Positions 8,481 to 17,162 are shown, numbered from the stretch's first letter. The stretch is 23,304 nucleotides of DNA from JBGUVL01 sp045134375 (GCA_045134375.1 JBGUVL010000006.1:1-23304), one strand, 5' to 3'. Translations and numbers: made by a program. The notes: generated by a model from the sequence alone, not told the origin.

Positions 8481-9162
8481 GTTTGATATATCCACCTTTC
8501 ATCATATCTGCTACGACAAACCCTTCTTCCAACGCAATGGTACGTTTCTTGTGATGATCGACCAATGCTTTATCATGCGTTACCATCACAATTGTCGTGC
8601 CTTCTTTTTCATTGATTTTTTCCAATAGATCAATAATTTCATCACTCATCTGCGGATCCAAATTTCCCGTTGGCTCATCGGCAATCAATACTTTCGGACG
8701 ATTGACAATCGCACGTCCAATGGTTGCACGTTGCTGCTGACCACCGGAAAGTTCATTCGGAAACGATTTTGCTTTATCTTCTAACGCAACTAAAGCAAGT
8801 ACTTCTCGCACCCTTCTTCTCACTTCAATTTTTTTCGTTCCGATCACTTCTAAAGCGAATGCTATATTTTCAAACACCGTAAGATTTTGCAACAGACGGA
8901 AATCCTGATATACCACGCCAATATTGCGACGATAATAGGGTACCTTCTTATGCTTTAACGCTCCCACATCGGTTCCAGCTACAATTACTTTCCCAGAATC
9001 TGGCACCTCTTCCCCATCAAGCAATTTAATAAAAGTTGATTTACCGGATCCTGTAGGACCTATGATGTAGACAAACTCACCAGTTTCAATATCCAAATTG
9101 ATATCCTTTAGAGCTTGGACACCATTGCTGTATATTTTTGAAACATTTTCCAAATGTATCAT
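8464..9162 (-). CDS. ftsE: cell-division ATP-binding protein FtsE
   Basis: Cytoplasmic ATPase of FtsEX. The 232-residue product begins MIHLENVSKIYSNG, the usual FtsE opening. ATG 9162 is preceded by AGGAGTGAT at proper spacing; the upstream in-frame ATG at 9186 overlaps the promoter -10 and has no ribosome binding site. It shows Walker A GPTGSGKS, Q-loop VVYQDFRLL, signature LSGGQQQR and Walker B VLIADEPTGNLD with the switch His in MVTHD. All ATPase motifs are intact. First gene of an ftsE-ftsX-M23 operon. Confidence 0.94.
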   Translation of the reverse strand: MIHLENVSKIYSNGVQALKDINLDIETGEFVYIIGPTGSGKSTFIKLLDGEEVPDSGKVIVAGTDVGALKHKKVPYYRRNIGVVYQDFRLLQNLTVFENIAFALEVIGTKKIEVRRRVREVLALVALEDKAKSFPNELSGGQQQRATIGRAIVNRPKVLIADEPTGNLDPQMSDEIIDLLEKINEKEGTTIVMVTHDKALVDHHKKRTIALEEGFVVADMMKGGYIKHDAEF

Positions 9163-9184
9163 TTTATCACTCCTAATCGTTTCC

Positions 9185-9213
9185 ATTATAACACTGTGGT
9201 ATTAATTACTCAA
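9185..9213 (-). promoter_or_regulatory. promoter of the ftsEX-M23 operon
   Basis: On the minus strand TTGAGT (9213-9208), a 17-nt spacer and a perfect TATAAT (9190-9185). The expected start near 9178 gives a leader of about 16 nt to ATG 9162 and rules out the upstream ATG as the start of FtsE. Confidence 0.7.
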
Positions 9214-9241
9214 TTTGTATTTATTGGAAAGGAAACGAAAA

Positions 9242-9290
9242 AAAGTACTTAAACTAGCAAAAACGATTTGCTTAAGCACTTTATTTTTCT
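9242..9290. terminator. terminator of the secA-prfB-yitT-femX operon
   Basis: AAAGTACTTAA (9242-9252) pairs with TTAAGCACTTT (9272-9282), with a G-T wobble on the transcribed strand. Read on the minus strand the hairpin ends in a run of seven T; on the plus strand a T-rich stretch also follows. It lies 15 nt beyond the femX stop. Confidence 0.8.
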
Positions 9291-9296
9291 TTTTTA

Positions 9297-10550
9297 TTAA
9301 TTATTTTTTTCTCTTAATATACGGTATATTTGATACCATATTTTTCGTGTTGGCAAAACAAAATCTCCAATGAGTTCTTCCACTTGTCCAGGAAATCCCC
9401 GTTTGAATTTATAGACTCCATAATTTTCGTTTTCTTCATCAAATTCCCCACTGATTCCATAAAAATTATATTTTTTATAGCCTAATTTTAAAGCCTCTTG
9501 AATCATGTGCCATTGAATTGCATACGATGCATAAAAGCTACGGAATTGTTCATAAGCACCACTTGTTAAATAGGTAACCTCATCTCCATACAGCATAAAC
9601 ATGCTTGCCGCCATAGGAATGATACTACCATGTTCCACTTCTAATTGCTCTGCTTCCTGTATTTTTTTGTTTAATAATGCGATGGCTTCTTTCGCTACTT
9701 TTAATTTTTTCGCAAATTTTTTACTAGCATGTTCCGCTAATTCTTTTGTTGCATTCGCAGCATTCATTTCTTCCTGTTGCAATTCTTTCAACAATGAATT
9801 CTTATATAAAGGAACATCAACATAGGCAAGTAAAACCTTTAAATGCTCTCCATACGCTTTGCATTGATGTTCATAGAAAGACAACTCACGCGATGCAAAA
9901 TGACGGCGTTCTCCTGTCTTTTTCATAATATCATCAAACAGCGACATTTCCTCAATGCTTAATTCTTTCACCTGCATCTGGTATTTTAAAGTACGATTGA
10001 TGCTCCATCTTGTTTGTTGATGCAAATTCTTCCATATTGTATTCGCATCCATTCCTTGCAGCGACATCGAATACATCCATCGAACAAACTGCATATTTTT
10101 CCCATAGCCGACCGAAAATCCTTTATGCTGAAAACCACATTGCAGCAGATTATCCACTACATCACTATGATCAAAACCATCTGGCAAAAGGTTTCCATCC
10201 ATATCTCTTTCTTTGTATAGAACATAAGGATCCATAACGATATAAACGGCGCCTTGTTTTTTTGCATACTGTTTTAGTTGTTCACTGAATTCGCGTAATC
10301 GATGTACATCATGGTAGTCCACCAAAACACCTCTTGGTGCATACAGATAATGAAACTTTTTCATTAGTGGTAGCTTTACCAACATAGCCGCAGCAACTAC
10401 CTCTCCTTGTTCTTTGCTTCCCACAAAGAAAACAGAAAGTCCTTCCATTTCTTCTAAAGTGGCACTCTCCACGCTGTTTAAAAAATTCCGATAACGATAA
10501 TGTTGCTGAAAAACAGCATACTCTTCTCTACTTAATTCACAAAACATCAT
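9297..10550 (-). CDS. FemAB/MurM-family peptidoglycan interpeptide-bridge aminoacyltransferase
   Basis: Predicted to add amino acids from aminoacyl-tRNA to the lipid II stem peptide, building the interpeptide bridge at the inner face of the membrane. The 417-residue length and motif order fit the family: an N-terminal GNAT-like fold with YLYAPRGVLVD (69-78) and MDP (106-108), a second fold, a charged helical hairpin arm (about 252-305, typical of FemA and FemX), and the C-terminal signature YNFYGISGEF...YKFKRGFPGQVEELIG (361-395). The amino acid used cannot be read from sequence. The start ATG overlaps the yitT stop (ATGA) with AGGAG 7 nt upstream. It is the last gene of the secA operon, next to other wall genes (ftsEX, M23). 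Confidence 0.9.
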   Translation of the reverse strand: MMFCELSREEYAVFQQHYRYRNFLNSVESATLEEMEGLSVFFVGSKEQGEVVAAAMLVKLPLMKKFHYLYAPRGVLVDYHDVHRLREFSEQLKQYAKKQGAVYIVMDPYVLYKERDMDGNLLPDGFDHSDVVDNLLQCGFQHKGFSVGYGKNMQFVRWMYSMSLQGMDANTIWKNLHQQTRWSINRTLKYQMQVKELSIEEMSLFDDIMKKTGERRHFASRELSFYEHQCKAYGEHLKVLLAYVDVPLYKNSLLKELQQEEMNAANATKELAEHASKKFAKKLKVAKEAIALLNKKIQEAEQLEVEHGSIIPMAASMFMLYGDEVTYLTSGAYEQFRSFYASYAIQWHMIQEALKLGYKKYNFYGISGEFDEENENYGVYKFKRGFPGQVEELIGDFVLPTRKIWYQIYRILREKNN

Positions 10551-11419
10551 TGTCTTTCTCCTGATTTATGTAGTGGTTCATGAAAGGTAAAACCTTCTCC
10601 CTGCACCTCATTAACATCCTGAATGATTACAAAAGCCCCTGGATCGATCGATGTTATGATACGATTTACAATAGGATACTGTTTCTTCAAAATAACAACC
10701 ATCAAGACCGGTCTAGGATCTCTTCGATATCCCCCACTAGCATTAAGAATGGTGGCTCCACGCTCTAGTTTTTCTGAAATTTGTTTTAAAATTTGTTCGT
10801 ATTGATCCGAGATGATCAACAGTGATTTCGCCTCGCTGGATCCAAGCAACAAAGTCTTATTGATCATATAGCTAGTGCTCCATACGGAAATAAGTCCAAT
10901 TAATGCTGGTTCTACCCCATAAATGGTAAGTCCTAGTAACACCGTTAGCCCATCGGTAATCAATACTAATGTTGATAATGAAATATGGGTATATTTATGA
11001 ATGATCAAAGGTGGAATGTCCATGCCACCGGTACTTGCCCCAGTACGAAACACCAATCCTACTCCTATTCCAACCAAAACACCTCCATACAAGGAAGCTA
11101 ACATTGGATCACTAGTAAAAACCACTTTCGCTGCAACAATTGAAAAAAGTGACAAAAATGATGGATATAACACACTAGAAAGCAAAGTTTTAATAGCAAA
11201 TTGCTTTCCTAACACAAGAAAACCCACAATAAATAACACGATGGTAAATCCGTTAATCAATAATGTCGTTGAAATTTGACAAAGCGGTGCTAATGCAACC
11301 GCAATCCCTGCGACTCCACCAGATAATATGTTGTTTGGTACGATAAAAAAGGAAACCCCCGCAGCCAGAATTATATTGCCTAATACAACCATCGCAATAT
11401 CCATAAACGAATTTCGCAT
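10547..11419 (-). CDS. YitT/YvjA-family membrane protein (DUF161 plus DUF2179)
   Basis: A 290-residue integral membrane protein of unknown biochemical role. About five or six hydrophobic helices occupy residues 5-200, including the YitT-type start GNIILAAGVSFFIVPNNILSGG and the glycine-rich RTGASTGGMDI loop. A soluble C-terminal domain (about 205-285, with RGATILNASGGYRRD and IDPGAFVIIQDVNEVQGEGF) matches DUF2179. In B. subtilis the family member YvjA is encoded next to prfB, so this is probably its positional orthologue. The start could be ATG 11419 or GTG 11425, 1 nt after prfB; both have GGTGA upstream and I prefer ATG. Confidence 0.88.
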   Translation of the reverse strand: MRNSFMDIAMVVLGNIILAAGVSFFIVPNNILSGGVAGIAVALAPLCQISTTLLINGFTIVLFIVGFLVLGKQFAIKTLLSSVLYPSFLSLFSIVAAKVVFTSDPMLASLYGGVLVGIGVGLVFRTGASTGGMDIPPLIIHKYTHISLSTLVLITDGLTVLLGLTIYGVEPALIGLISVWSTSYMINKTLLLGSSEAKSLLIISDQYEQILKQISEKLERGATILNASGGYRRDPRPVLMVVILKKQYPIVNRIITSIDPGAFVIIQDVNEVQGEGFTFHEPLHKSGERQ

Positions 11420-11426
11420 TCTCACC

Positions 11427-12528
11427 TTACTTCACCTGTCCTTTCAAAAAGGCAAAGATAAAATTGTCCAAATCGCCATCCATGACAGATTGAATATTGG
11501 TTGTTTCAAAACCAGTACGATGATCCTTTACCATTGTGTAAGGATGGAAAACATAGGAACGAATCTGAGAACCCCATTCGATCAACTTCTGTTCTCCTTT
11601 AATTTCTGCTACCTTCTTCATCTGCTCTTCAATTTCTTTTTGATATAACTTTGACTTTAACAATAACATTGCTTGATCCTTATTATCATGCTGACTGCGT
11701 CCATTTTGACATTTCACACTAATCCCTGTGGGAATATGTGTAATTCTTACCGCAGAATCCGTTTTATTAATATGCTGTCCTCCTGCTCCACTAGAACGCA
11801 TTGTCTCGATCTCCAAATCCTTTTCATCAATCGCAATGGTGATGGAATCATTAAACTGTGGCATTACATCAAGAGAGGCAAACGAAGTATGTCTTCTGCC
11901 GGAAGAATCAAAAGGAGAAATACGCACTAAACGATGAACTCCTTTTTCTGCCTTTAAATAACCATAAGCACTTTCTCCTTCTACCAACAACGTAATGGAT
12001 TTAATCCCAGCTTCTTCGCCGGCGAGATAATCGAGTACGGAAACTTTAAATCCTTTTTTTGTAGCATAACGCGAATACATGCGATATAACATTTCGGCCC
12101 AATCGCAACTTTCGGTTCCACCAGCTCCCGGATGCAGTTCTAATACCGCATTAAAGCGATCGTATTCATGGGAAAGCAAGATTTCTACTTCAAAAACTTC
12201 TAGTTGTTTGACAAAGTTAAGGTATTCTTCTTCTAGCATCACAAACAATTCTTCTTCGTATTCGTCCTTCATCACTTCTAACATTTCAAAAAGAGAAGTC
12301 ACATTTTGGGTGAGCAGATGATAAGCTTGAATCGTATGCGTGATACTATTGTATTCTCGAATTACCATTTGTGCTTTGCTTTGATCATTCCAAAAACCAT
12401 TCTCCAATTGCTTGGCTTCTAATTCTTTTATTCTTTTTTCTTTTCCAGCTAAATCAAAGAGAGTCACCAAGCGCTCTCAAACGGGCTTGGTGACGATCAA
12501 TGCCGGCTTTAATTTCATATAATTCCAT
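11427..12528 (-). CDS. prfB: peptide chain release factor 2, made by programmed +1 frameshift
   Basis: RF2 releases completed chains at UGA and UAA. The gene is in two frames. ATG 12528 opens a 24-codon reading (MELYEIKAGIDRHQA...) that ends at in-frame UGA (12456-12454), directly after CUU (12459-12457). Skipping one T and continuing at GAT 12455 gives DLAGKEKRIKELE and the rest of RF2, 366 residues in all, the normal family length. CUU-UGA is the classic RF2 autoregulatory site; GGTGA just upstream may act as the stimulatory Shine-Dalgarno-like element. The UGA/UAA-specificity motif SPF is in LVRISPFDSSG and the catalytic GGQ in SSGAGGQHINK. A product starting at TTG 12470 would lose the true N-terminus. 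The ATG is 3 nt after the secA stop with only a weak AAGG site, suggesting coupling. Confidence 0.95.
12454..12467 (-). promoter_or_regulatory. RF2 programmed +1 frameshift site
   Basis: The minus strand reads GGTGAC-TCT-CTT-TGA. CTT-TGA is the slippery codon plus stop found in most bacterial prfB genes: low RF2 slows termination at UGA, the tRNA slips +1 and RF2 is made. The base after the stop is T instead of the common C. GGTGA is the candidate internal Shine-Dalgarno-like stimulator, shorter than the AGGGGG of E. coli. Confidence 0.9.
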
Positions 12529-12531
12529 AGA

Positions 12532-14877
12532 TTAAACAACCTTCTTTTCAATTCTAATTTTTAATGCAAAGAATACAATTTCACGAGAGATGGACGCCAT
12601 CATCTGATCAAACAATTCATATCCTTCACTTACATACTGCTGTAATGGATTCGCTTGCGCATAACCACGCCATCCAATTCCATCACGTAATTTTGACATC
12701 GTATCAATATGCTCCACCCAATTGCGATCAATGGTTCGCAATACTACATTGCGTTCAAAAGGAGCAAATTGCGCTCTGATATCAACGAGTTTATCATCAT
12801 ACGCTTTCCACGCAACTTCGTAAGCTGCCTGCTTCATCTCCTCGACGGTTTTTCCATCAAACATCATTGGTGTGATAACCCCTTCTTCAAATCCCAACAT
12901 CGTCATGCTCTTACTCAATGCTTCCGTATCCACTGTTTCACCACGAACATCTTTCACAATATTCGCATTGACCACATTCGAACATACCTTCTCAAACATA
13001 TCACTGACAATCGCATGAACATCTTCATTCTCTAAGACAAAGTTTCGCATTTGATACATAATTTCACGTTGTTGACGTAACACATCATCATAATCCAATA
13101 GTTGCTTACGAATATCAAAGTTTTGCCCTTCCACGCGTTTTTGTGCATTTCCGATCGCTTTACTTACCATTTTAGATTCGATTGGCTCTCCTTCTAATGC
13201 ATTAAATGCACTATCCAATAAACCTTCTTTTCCAAAACGAATCATTAAGGTATCTTTTAATGACACATAGAAGCGAGAGAACCCAGGATCTCCTTGACGA
13301 CCACTACGTCCTCGAAGCTGATTATCGATACGACGTGATTCATGACGTTCACTTCCTAATACCGCTAATCCACCTAATGCGCGTGATTCATCACTCAATT
13401 TAATATCCGTTCCACGCCCTGCCATATTGGTTGCAATCGTGACAGCACCAACCTGTCCTGCTTTTTTTATGATATCGGCTTCTCGTTCATGATTTTTTGC
13501 ATTTAATACTTCATGACGGATTCTTTCTTTTTTCAGCATTTTACTTAACAATTCCGATACTTCGACGGAAATGGTACCAACCAATACCGGCTGTCCCTTG
13601 TCGTGAAGTTGTTTTACTTCCCGAACCAAAGCGTTAAATTTGTCATTCTGATTAGCAAAAATACAATCTGGATAATCGATACGAGCCACTGGTCGATTCG
13701 TAGGAATTTCAACCACACGCATATTATAAATTTCTAAGAATTCTTCTTCTTCCGTTTTCGCCGTTCCTGTCATACCAGCCAACTTACTATATAAACGGAA
13801 AAAATTCTGGTATGTAATGGTTGCCAAAGTACTGGTTTCTTCATTGATCTTAACCCCTTCCTTCGCTTCAATCGCTTGGTGAAGACCATCTGAATAAGCA
13901 CGACCTTTCATTAAACGTCCCGTAAACTGATCGACGATTACAATTTCACCATCGGCTACCACATATTCTACATCCTTCTGCATAATGTAATTCGCACGAA
14001 GTGCCATATTGATATGGTGTACCAGCTGCGTATGTTCCACATCATATAAATTTTTCACTTTAAAGCTTTTCTCAGCGCGTGATACCCCACGTTCACTTAA
14101 TGATACTTGACGTGTTTTTTCATCGATTTCATAATCTCCTGGTTTCAGCATTTTCGCAAAACGATCGGCATTTTGGTATAAATTTGCTGTCTTTTTTGTA
14201 CCTCCGGATATGATCAATGGTGTTCTTGACTCATCAATTAATATCGAATCGACTTCATCGACGATTGCGGTATGCAATCCACGCATGACACGCTCGCTTA
14301 CTTTTGTTACCATGTTATCACGTAAATAATCAAATCCTAATTCCGAATTTGTCGTATACATGATATCACACTGGTAGGCTGCTCTTTTTTCACTTGGGGT
14401 TAACGAACGTTTATTAACACCAACACTCATTCCTAAGAAACGATAGATTTGACCCATCCATTCCGCATCACGCCCGGCTAAATATTCATTGACCGTCACC
14501 ACATGAACTCCCTGTCCTGCCAGCGCATTTAAATAGACAGCCATCGTAGAAGTTAATGTCTTTCCTTCTCCTGTCTTCATTTCGGCAATATCACCACCAT
14601 GCATTACTGCAGCACCCATGATTTGAACTTTATATGGATACTCTCCAATAACACGTTTTGCACTTTCTCTCGCCACGGCAAATGCTTCTACCATCAAATC
14701 ATCCAAAGTTTCCCCATTCGCTATTCTAGCTTTAAACTCTGCTGTTTTATTCTTTAACTGCTCATCGCTTAACGATGCCATTTCATTTCCTAAAGCGTCG
14801 ACATTGTCTGCGATTTTCTGCAATTGATTCATTCTTTTACCATCACCATTAAATAATTTTTTAAACAATCCTGCCAT
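12532..14877 (-). CDS. secA: preprotein translocase ATPase SecA
   Basis: Motor that pushes unfolded preproteins through SecYEG. The 781-residue product has the full order: NBD1 with Walker A MKTGEGKT (about 100-107), the DEVDSILIDE Walker B region, the preprotein cross-linking domain, NBD2 with TNMAGRGTDIKL and the arginine-finger motif QLRGRSGRQGDPG, then the helical scaffold and wing. It stops at ALKIRIEKKVV, so the flexible linker and zinc-binding Cys tail found in many SecA proteins are absent; short SecA forms like this are known. The ATG has GGAGG 6-7 nt upstream. First gene of secA-prfB-yitT-femX. Confidence 0.97.
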   Translation of the reverse strand: MAGLFKKLFNGDGKRMNQLQKIADNVDALGNEMASLSDEQLKNKTAEFKARIANGETLDDLMVEAFAVARESAKRVIGEYPYKVQIMGAAVMHGGDIAEMKTGEGKTLTSTMAVYLNALAGQGVHVVTVNEYLAGRDAEWMGQIYRFLGMSVGVNKRSLTPSEKRAAYQCDIMYTTNSELGFDYLRDNMVTKVSERVMRGLHTAIVDEVDSILIDESRTPLIISGGTKKTANLYQNADRFAKMLKPGDYEIDEKTRQVSLSERGVSRAEKSFKVKNLYDVEHTQLVHHINMALRANYIMQKDVEYVVADGEIVIVDQFTGRLMKGRAYSDGLHQAIEAKEGVKINEETSTLATITYQNFFRLYSKLAGMTGTAKTEEEEFLEIYNMRVVEIPTNRPVARIDYPDCIFANQNDKFNALVREVKQLHDKGQPVLVGTISVEVSELLSKMLKKERIRHEVLNAKNHEREADIIKKAGQVGAVTIATNMAGRGTDIKLSDESRALGGLAVLGSERHESRRIDNQLRGRSGRQGDPGFSRFYVSLKDTLMIRFGKEGLLDSAFNALEGEPIESKMVSKAIGNAQKRVEGQNFDIRKQLLDYDDVLRQQREIMYQMRNFVLENEDVHAIVSDMFEKVCSNVVNANIVKDVRGETVDTEALSKSMTMLGFEEGVITPMMFDGKTVEEMKQAAYEVAWKAYDDKLVDIRAQFAPFERNVVLRTIDRNWVEHIDTMSKLRDGIGWRGYAQANPLQQYVSEGYELFDQMMASISREIVFFALKIRIEKKVV

Positions 14878-14912
14878 AGTTATCCTCCATTACTCAATAT
14901 CTAACCAATTTT

Positions 14913-14941
14913 ATTATACCTTATCTAGCACGCTTACTAAA
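14913..14941 (-). promoter_or_regulatory. putative promoter of the secA operon
   Basis: On the minus strand there is a perfect TATAAT at 14918-14913; the -35 at 17 nt (TTTAGT) is weak. It lies between the csp terminator and the secA ribosome binding site, the only space available for a dedicated secA promoter. Confidence 0.55.
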
Positions 14942-14943
14942 GA

Positions 14944-14968
14944 AAAAAGTGAGTATTACTCACTTTTT
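14944..14968. terminator. terminator of the cold-shock gene
   Basis: A perfect 11-bp inverted repeat AAAAAGTGAGT (14944-14954) and ACTCACTTTTT (14958-14968) with a 3-nt loop. On the minus strand it is followed by TTTTTTCTTT. It begins 3 nt after the csp stop. Confidence 0.85.
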
Positions 14969-14971
14969 GGA

Positions 14972-15172
14972 TTATCCCAAAACCTTAATGTTTTGTGCCT
15001 GCAATCCGCGTTCTGTTTCCACCAGATCAAATTCAACCATTTTATCTGGATCAACTGTTTTATACCCTTCCATTACTAACTGTGAATAATGAAAGAATAC
15101 GTCTTTCCCATCTTCCATTGTGATGAATCCAAATCCCTTTTCAGGGTTGAACATTTTTACTTTTCCTTGCAT
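14972..15172 (-). CDS. cold-shock protein, CspA family
   Basis: A 66-residue single cold-shock domain that binds single-stranded RNA and DNA and melts mRNA structure. It opens MQGKVKMFNPEKGFGFI with RNP-1 KGFGFI and the RNP-2-like DVFFHYSQL; length is typical. It has its own promoter and terminator, with a leader of about 40 nt, so it is monocistronic. It sits between comFC and secA, where many Firmicutes carry the ribosome-hibernation gene hpf. The start has AGG about 9 nt upstream; no better start exists. Confidence 0.93.
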   Translation of the reverse strand: MQGKVKMFNPEKGFGFITMEDGKDVFFHYSQLVMEGYKTVDPDKMVEFDLVETERGLQAQNIKVLG

Positions 15173-15219
15173 GAATTAAACCTTATACCTTTCTATGCAA
15201 TACTAAACTACATGCATTT

Positions 15220-15248
15220 ATTATAAGCCTTGCTTTACGAAAAGACAA
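15220..15248 (-). promoter_or_regulatory. promoter of the cold-shock gene
   Basis: On the minus strand TTGTCT (15248-15243), 17 nt, then perfect TATAAT (15225-15220). A perfect TTGACA also occurs about 17 nt further upstream (15263-15258) but is out of register. Expected leader length is about 40 nt, shorter than the thermosensor leader of E. coli cspA. Confidence 0.65.
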
Positions 15249-15295
15249 CCGTAACAATTGTCAAGAATTTGTGAAATTTATCGTATTTTTGTATT

Positions 15296-15979
15296 TTATG
15301 TTGTTTTTCTCTTATGTTTCTCCCATTTCATGATCTCCTTTCTACTAGTATATTGAGAAAGAAAGAAAGGATGCACACTAATCACTAAAATTTCGATAGA
15401 AAATGGATGATCCTTCAATTGATGCAAAGCAGCTGATAACGTATTTCCACTGGTACAGACATCATCAACTAACAACAATTTGCTCATCGCTAACTTCTTC
15501 TTGTCTAGTGAAATCACATTCGCAATCTTTCCTCTTTGTTGCATTGGCTGTAGGGACTGTTTCACATTATGCGTTTTGATAAAAGGCGTTACTTTTGGTA
15601 AGGAAATGTCAGAAAACAGCTCCTCTAAAGCAAAAAAGCCTCGTTCTTTCGTTTTGGATTCATTAGAGGGCATAAACACCATGGTAAAATCACGATATCG
15701 TTTCTCTAATTCTTTTTTATAACAAGAAAGAAAAATCGGGGCTAATGCGATATCTCTTCCTTCCTTCAACTGAAACAGTAATGATTCCATGAAAGCATCA
15801 TAATAATAAACAGCAAAAAAAGGATATCCTTGCCATTGTAACCTTTCTTTACATCGTCTAAGTTTTTGTCGACAGAACCCACAGATTTGATCCGGCTTTT
15901 GAAAATAAGCAAAAAATGAAGTTCCTTCATAAATTGGTGAAAAACAAATGAGGCAATATTTTTCATCTTGTAACATCAT
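15296..15979 (-). CDS. comFC: ComFC-like DNA-uptake protein, phosphoribosyltransferase fold
   Basis: A 227-residue partner of the ComFA helicase in transformation. The N-terminus has a four-cysteine zinc site (CLIC at 9-12 and CGFC about 22 residues later). The C-terminal part is a type I phosphoribosyltransferase fold with the PRPP loop LLLVDDVCTSGNTL near residues 168-181 and the family motif KTKERGF. The ATG overlaps the comFA stop (ATGA), with GAGG upstream, so the two genes are coupled. Proteins of this family are also called GntX; the uptake role rests on the comFA neighbour. No terminator hairpin is obvious after the gene. Confidence 0.88.
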   Translation of the reverse strand: MMLQDEKYCLICFSPIYEGTSFFAYFQKPDQICGFCRQKLRRCKERLQWQGYPFFAVYYYDAFMESLLFQLKEGRDIALAPIFLSCYKKELEKRYRDFTMVFMPSNESKTKERGFFALEELFSDISLPKVTPFIKTHNVKQSLQPMQQRGKIANVISLDKKKLAMSKLLLVDDVCTSGNTLSAALHQLKDHPFSIEILVISVHPFFLSQYTSRKEIMKWEKHKRKTT

Positions 15980-17145
15980 TCCTTATCCTCCTCTTGTTTT
16001 TTGGCATTCATATAACAAATCGTTGCTACACAATTTTTTATGGATGCTACGGAATGCGTACACAAGAACCAGGCATTCCCATCTGGTTTTGTTATGCTTC
16101 TTCCTACTCGACCAAAAATCTGAATCAAGCTTGCTTCGCTAAACACAGTATGCTCGCCATCAACAACACACACGTCAACCCCTGGAATCGTAATTCCACG
16201 CTCCAATAAAGTCGTCGTAAACAACACCTGAAATTCATTGTTACGAAACTGTTCCATCAGCAAATCACGATTTGTACTTTGTGATGATATCGCCTTACAA
16301 TGGGCAACCAATGAATAAAACTTTGCCATTGTATGCGCTTGTGCAATTCGTGGCACAAACACTAATAAAGGTACATTTTCTTTTCCATTTCGATAAATAA
16401 GAAAAAAGAGCATAATCCTTTGCCCTATTTTGGGCAAGCAGTAAACTTTGGGAACAATCAAGTCCTTCCCATGCGGACGACAAAACAACTGTATTTGTTT
16501 TAGTTTCCCTTCCTTTACTTGTTGCTTCATTTTTCTATCTGGAGTAGCACTTAGATAGACTTTTTCGCCCTGACAAGAATGATGAGCAATCGCCTCTAGC
16601 ACTTCATTTCCATAATAGGGAAAAGCATCTACTTCATCTAATATTAAAAGATCAAACGTGCGATAATAGCGATACAACTGATGCATCGTACATACAATTA
16701 AGTCTCCATCCACCTTCCGCGTATGCCCTTCACATACCGCAATCACATCTAACGTAGGAAATGCTTTTGCCATACGATCCCTAATTTCCAAGACCACTTG
16801 TCTTCTCGCAATCGCCACGCCTACTTTTTTCCCCTCTCGTAAATAAGACTCTATGGCAGCCATCGTAATCTCGGTTTTGCCTGCCCCCGTAGCCGCATAT
16901 ACCAATACATCCTGATGCTGTTTTAAATAAGAAACTAACTCTTTTGCTGCTCTTTTTTGGTAGGGTGTCAATTCATAATCCAGTTGATAAGAAACGGAAA
17001 ACGATCGTTTACGATACCTCTTTTTTTTCGGCAACGCTCCCACATCTATTCTTCCAAACAGAATGCATTTTCGACAGTACCATACCCCTTGTCGATCTTG
17101 ATAGAAATATTTTTGATCCTCATTTTGACATCGCAAACACTTCAT
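15976..17145 (-). CDS. comFA: ComFA-like late-competence DNA helicase/translocase
   Basis: A 389-residue superfamily 2 ATPase that drives single-stranded DNA import at the membrane in transformable Firmicutes. It has a four-cysteine zinc finger at the N-terminus (CLRC and CRKC), Walker A AATGAGKTE, motif II LLILDEVDAFPY (DEVD box, typical of ComFA), motif III LSATP, and the C-terminal helicase motifs TTTLLERGITIPGVDV and QIFGRVGR. ATG 17145 is chosen over GTG 17148 because GAGGG is 6 nt upstream of it. The product is somewhat shorter than B. subtilis ComFA. No other competence gene is in the window, so the ability to transform is unproven. Confidence 0.9.
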   Translation of the reverse strand: MKCLRCQNEDQKYFYQDRQGVWYCRKCILFGRIDVGALPKKKRYRKRSFSVSYQLDYELTPYQKRAAKELVSYLKQHQDVLVYAATGAGKTEITMAAIESYLREGKKVGVAIARRQVVLEIRDRMAKAFPTLDVIAVCEGHTRKVDGDLIVCTMHQLYRYYRTFDLLILDEVDAFPYYGNEVLEAIAHHSCQGEKVYLSATPDRKMKQQVKEGKLKQIQLFCRPHGKDLIVPKVYCLPKIGQRIMLFFLIYRNGKENVPLLVFVPRIAQAHTMAKFYSLVAHCKAISSQSTNRDLLMEQFRNNEFQVLFTTTLLERGITIPGVDVCVVDGEHTVFSEASLIQIFGRVGRSITKPDGNAWFLCTHSVASIKNCVATICYMNAKKQEEDKE

Positions 17146-17162
17146 CACTATCCCTCTACTTA

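Noticed and set aside
9184..9186. Upstream ATG for FtsE
   Set aside because: It overlaps the promoter -10 element; ATG 9162 has AGGAGTGAT and the canonical FtsE opening.
11427..12470. RF2 as a simple 347-residue gene starting at TTG 12470
   Set aside because: That codon lies in the +1 frame inside the leader; the conserved leader MELYEIK and the CUU-UGA site show the gene starts at 12528 and shifts frame.
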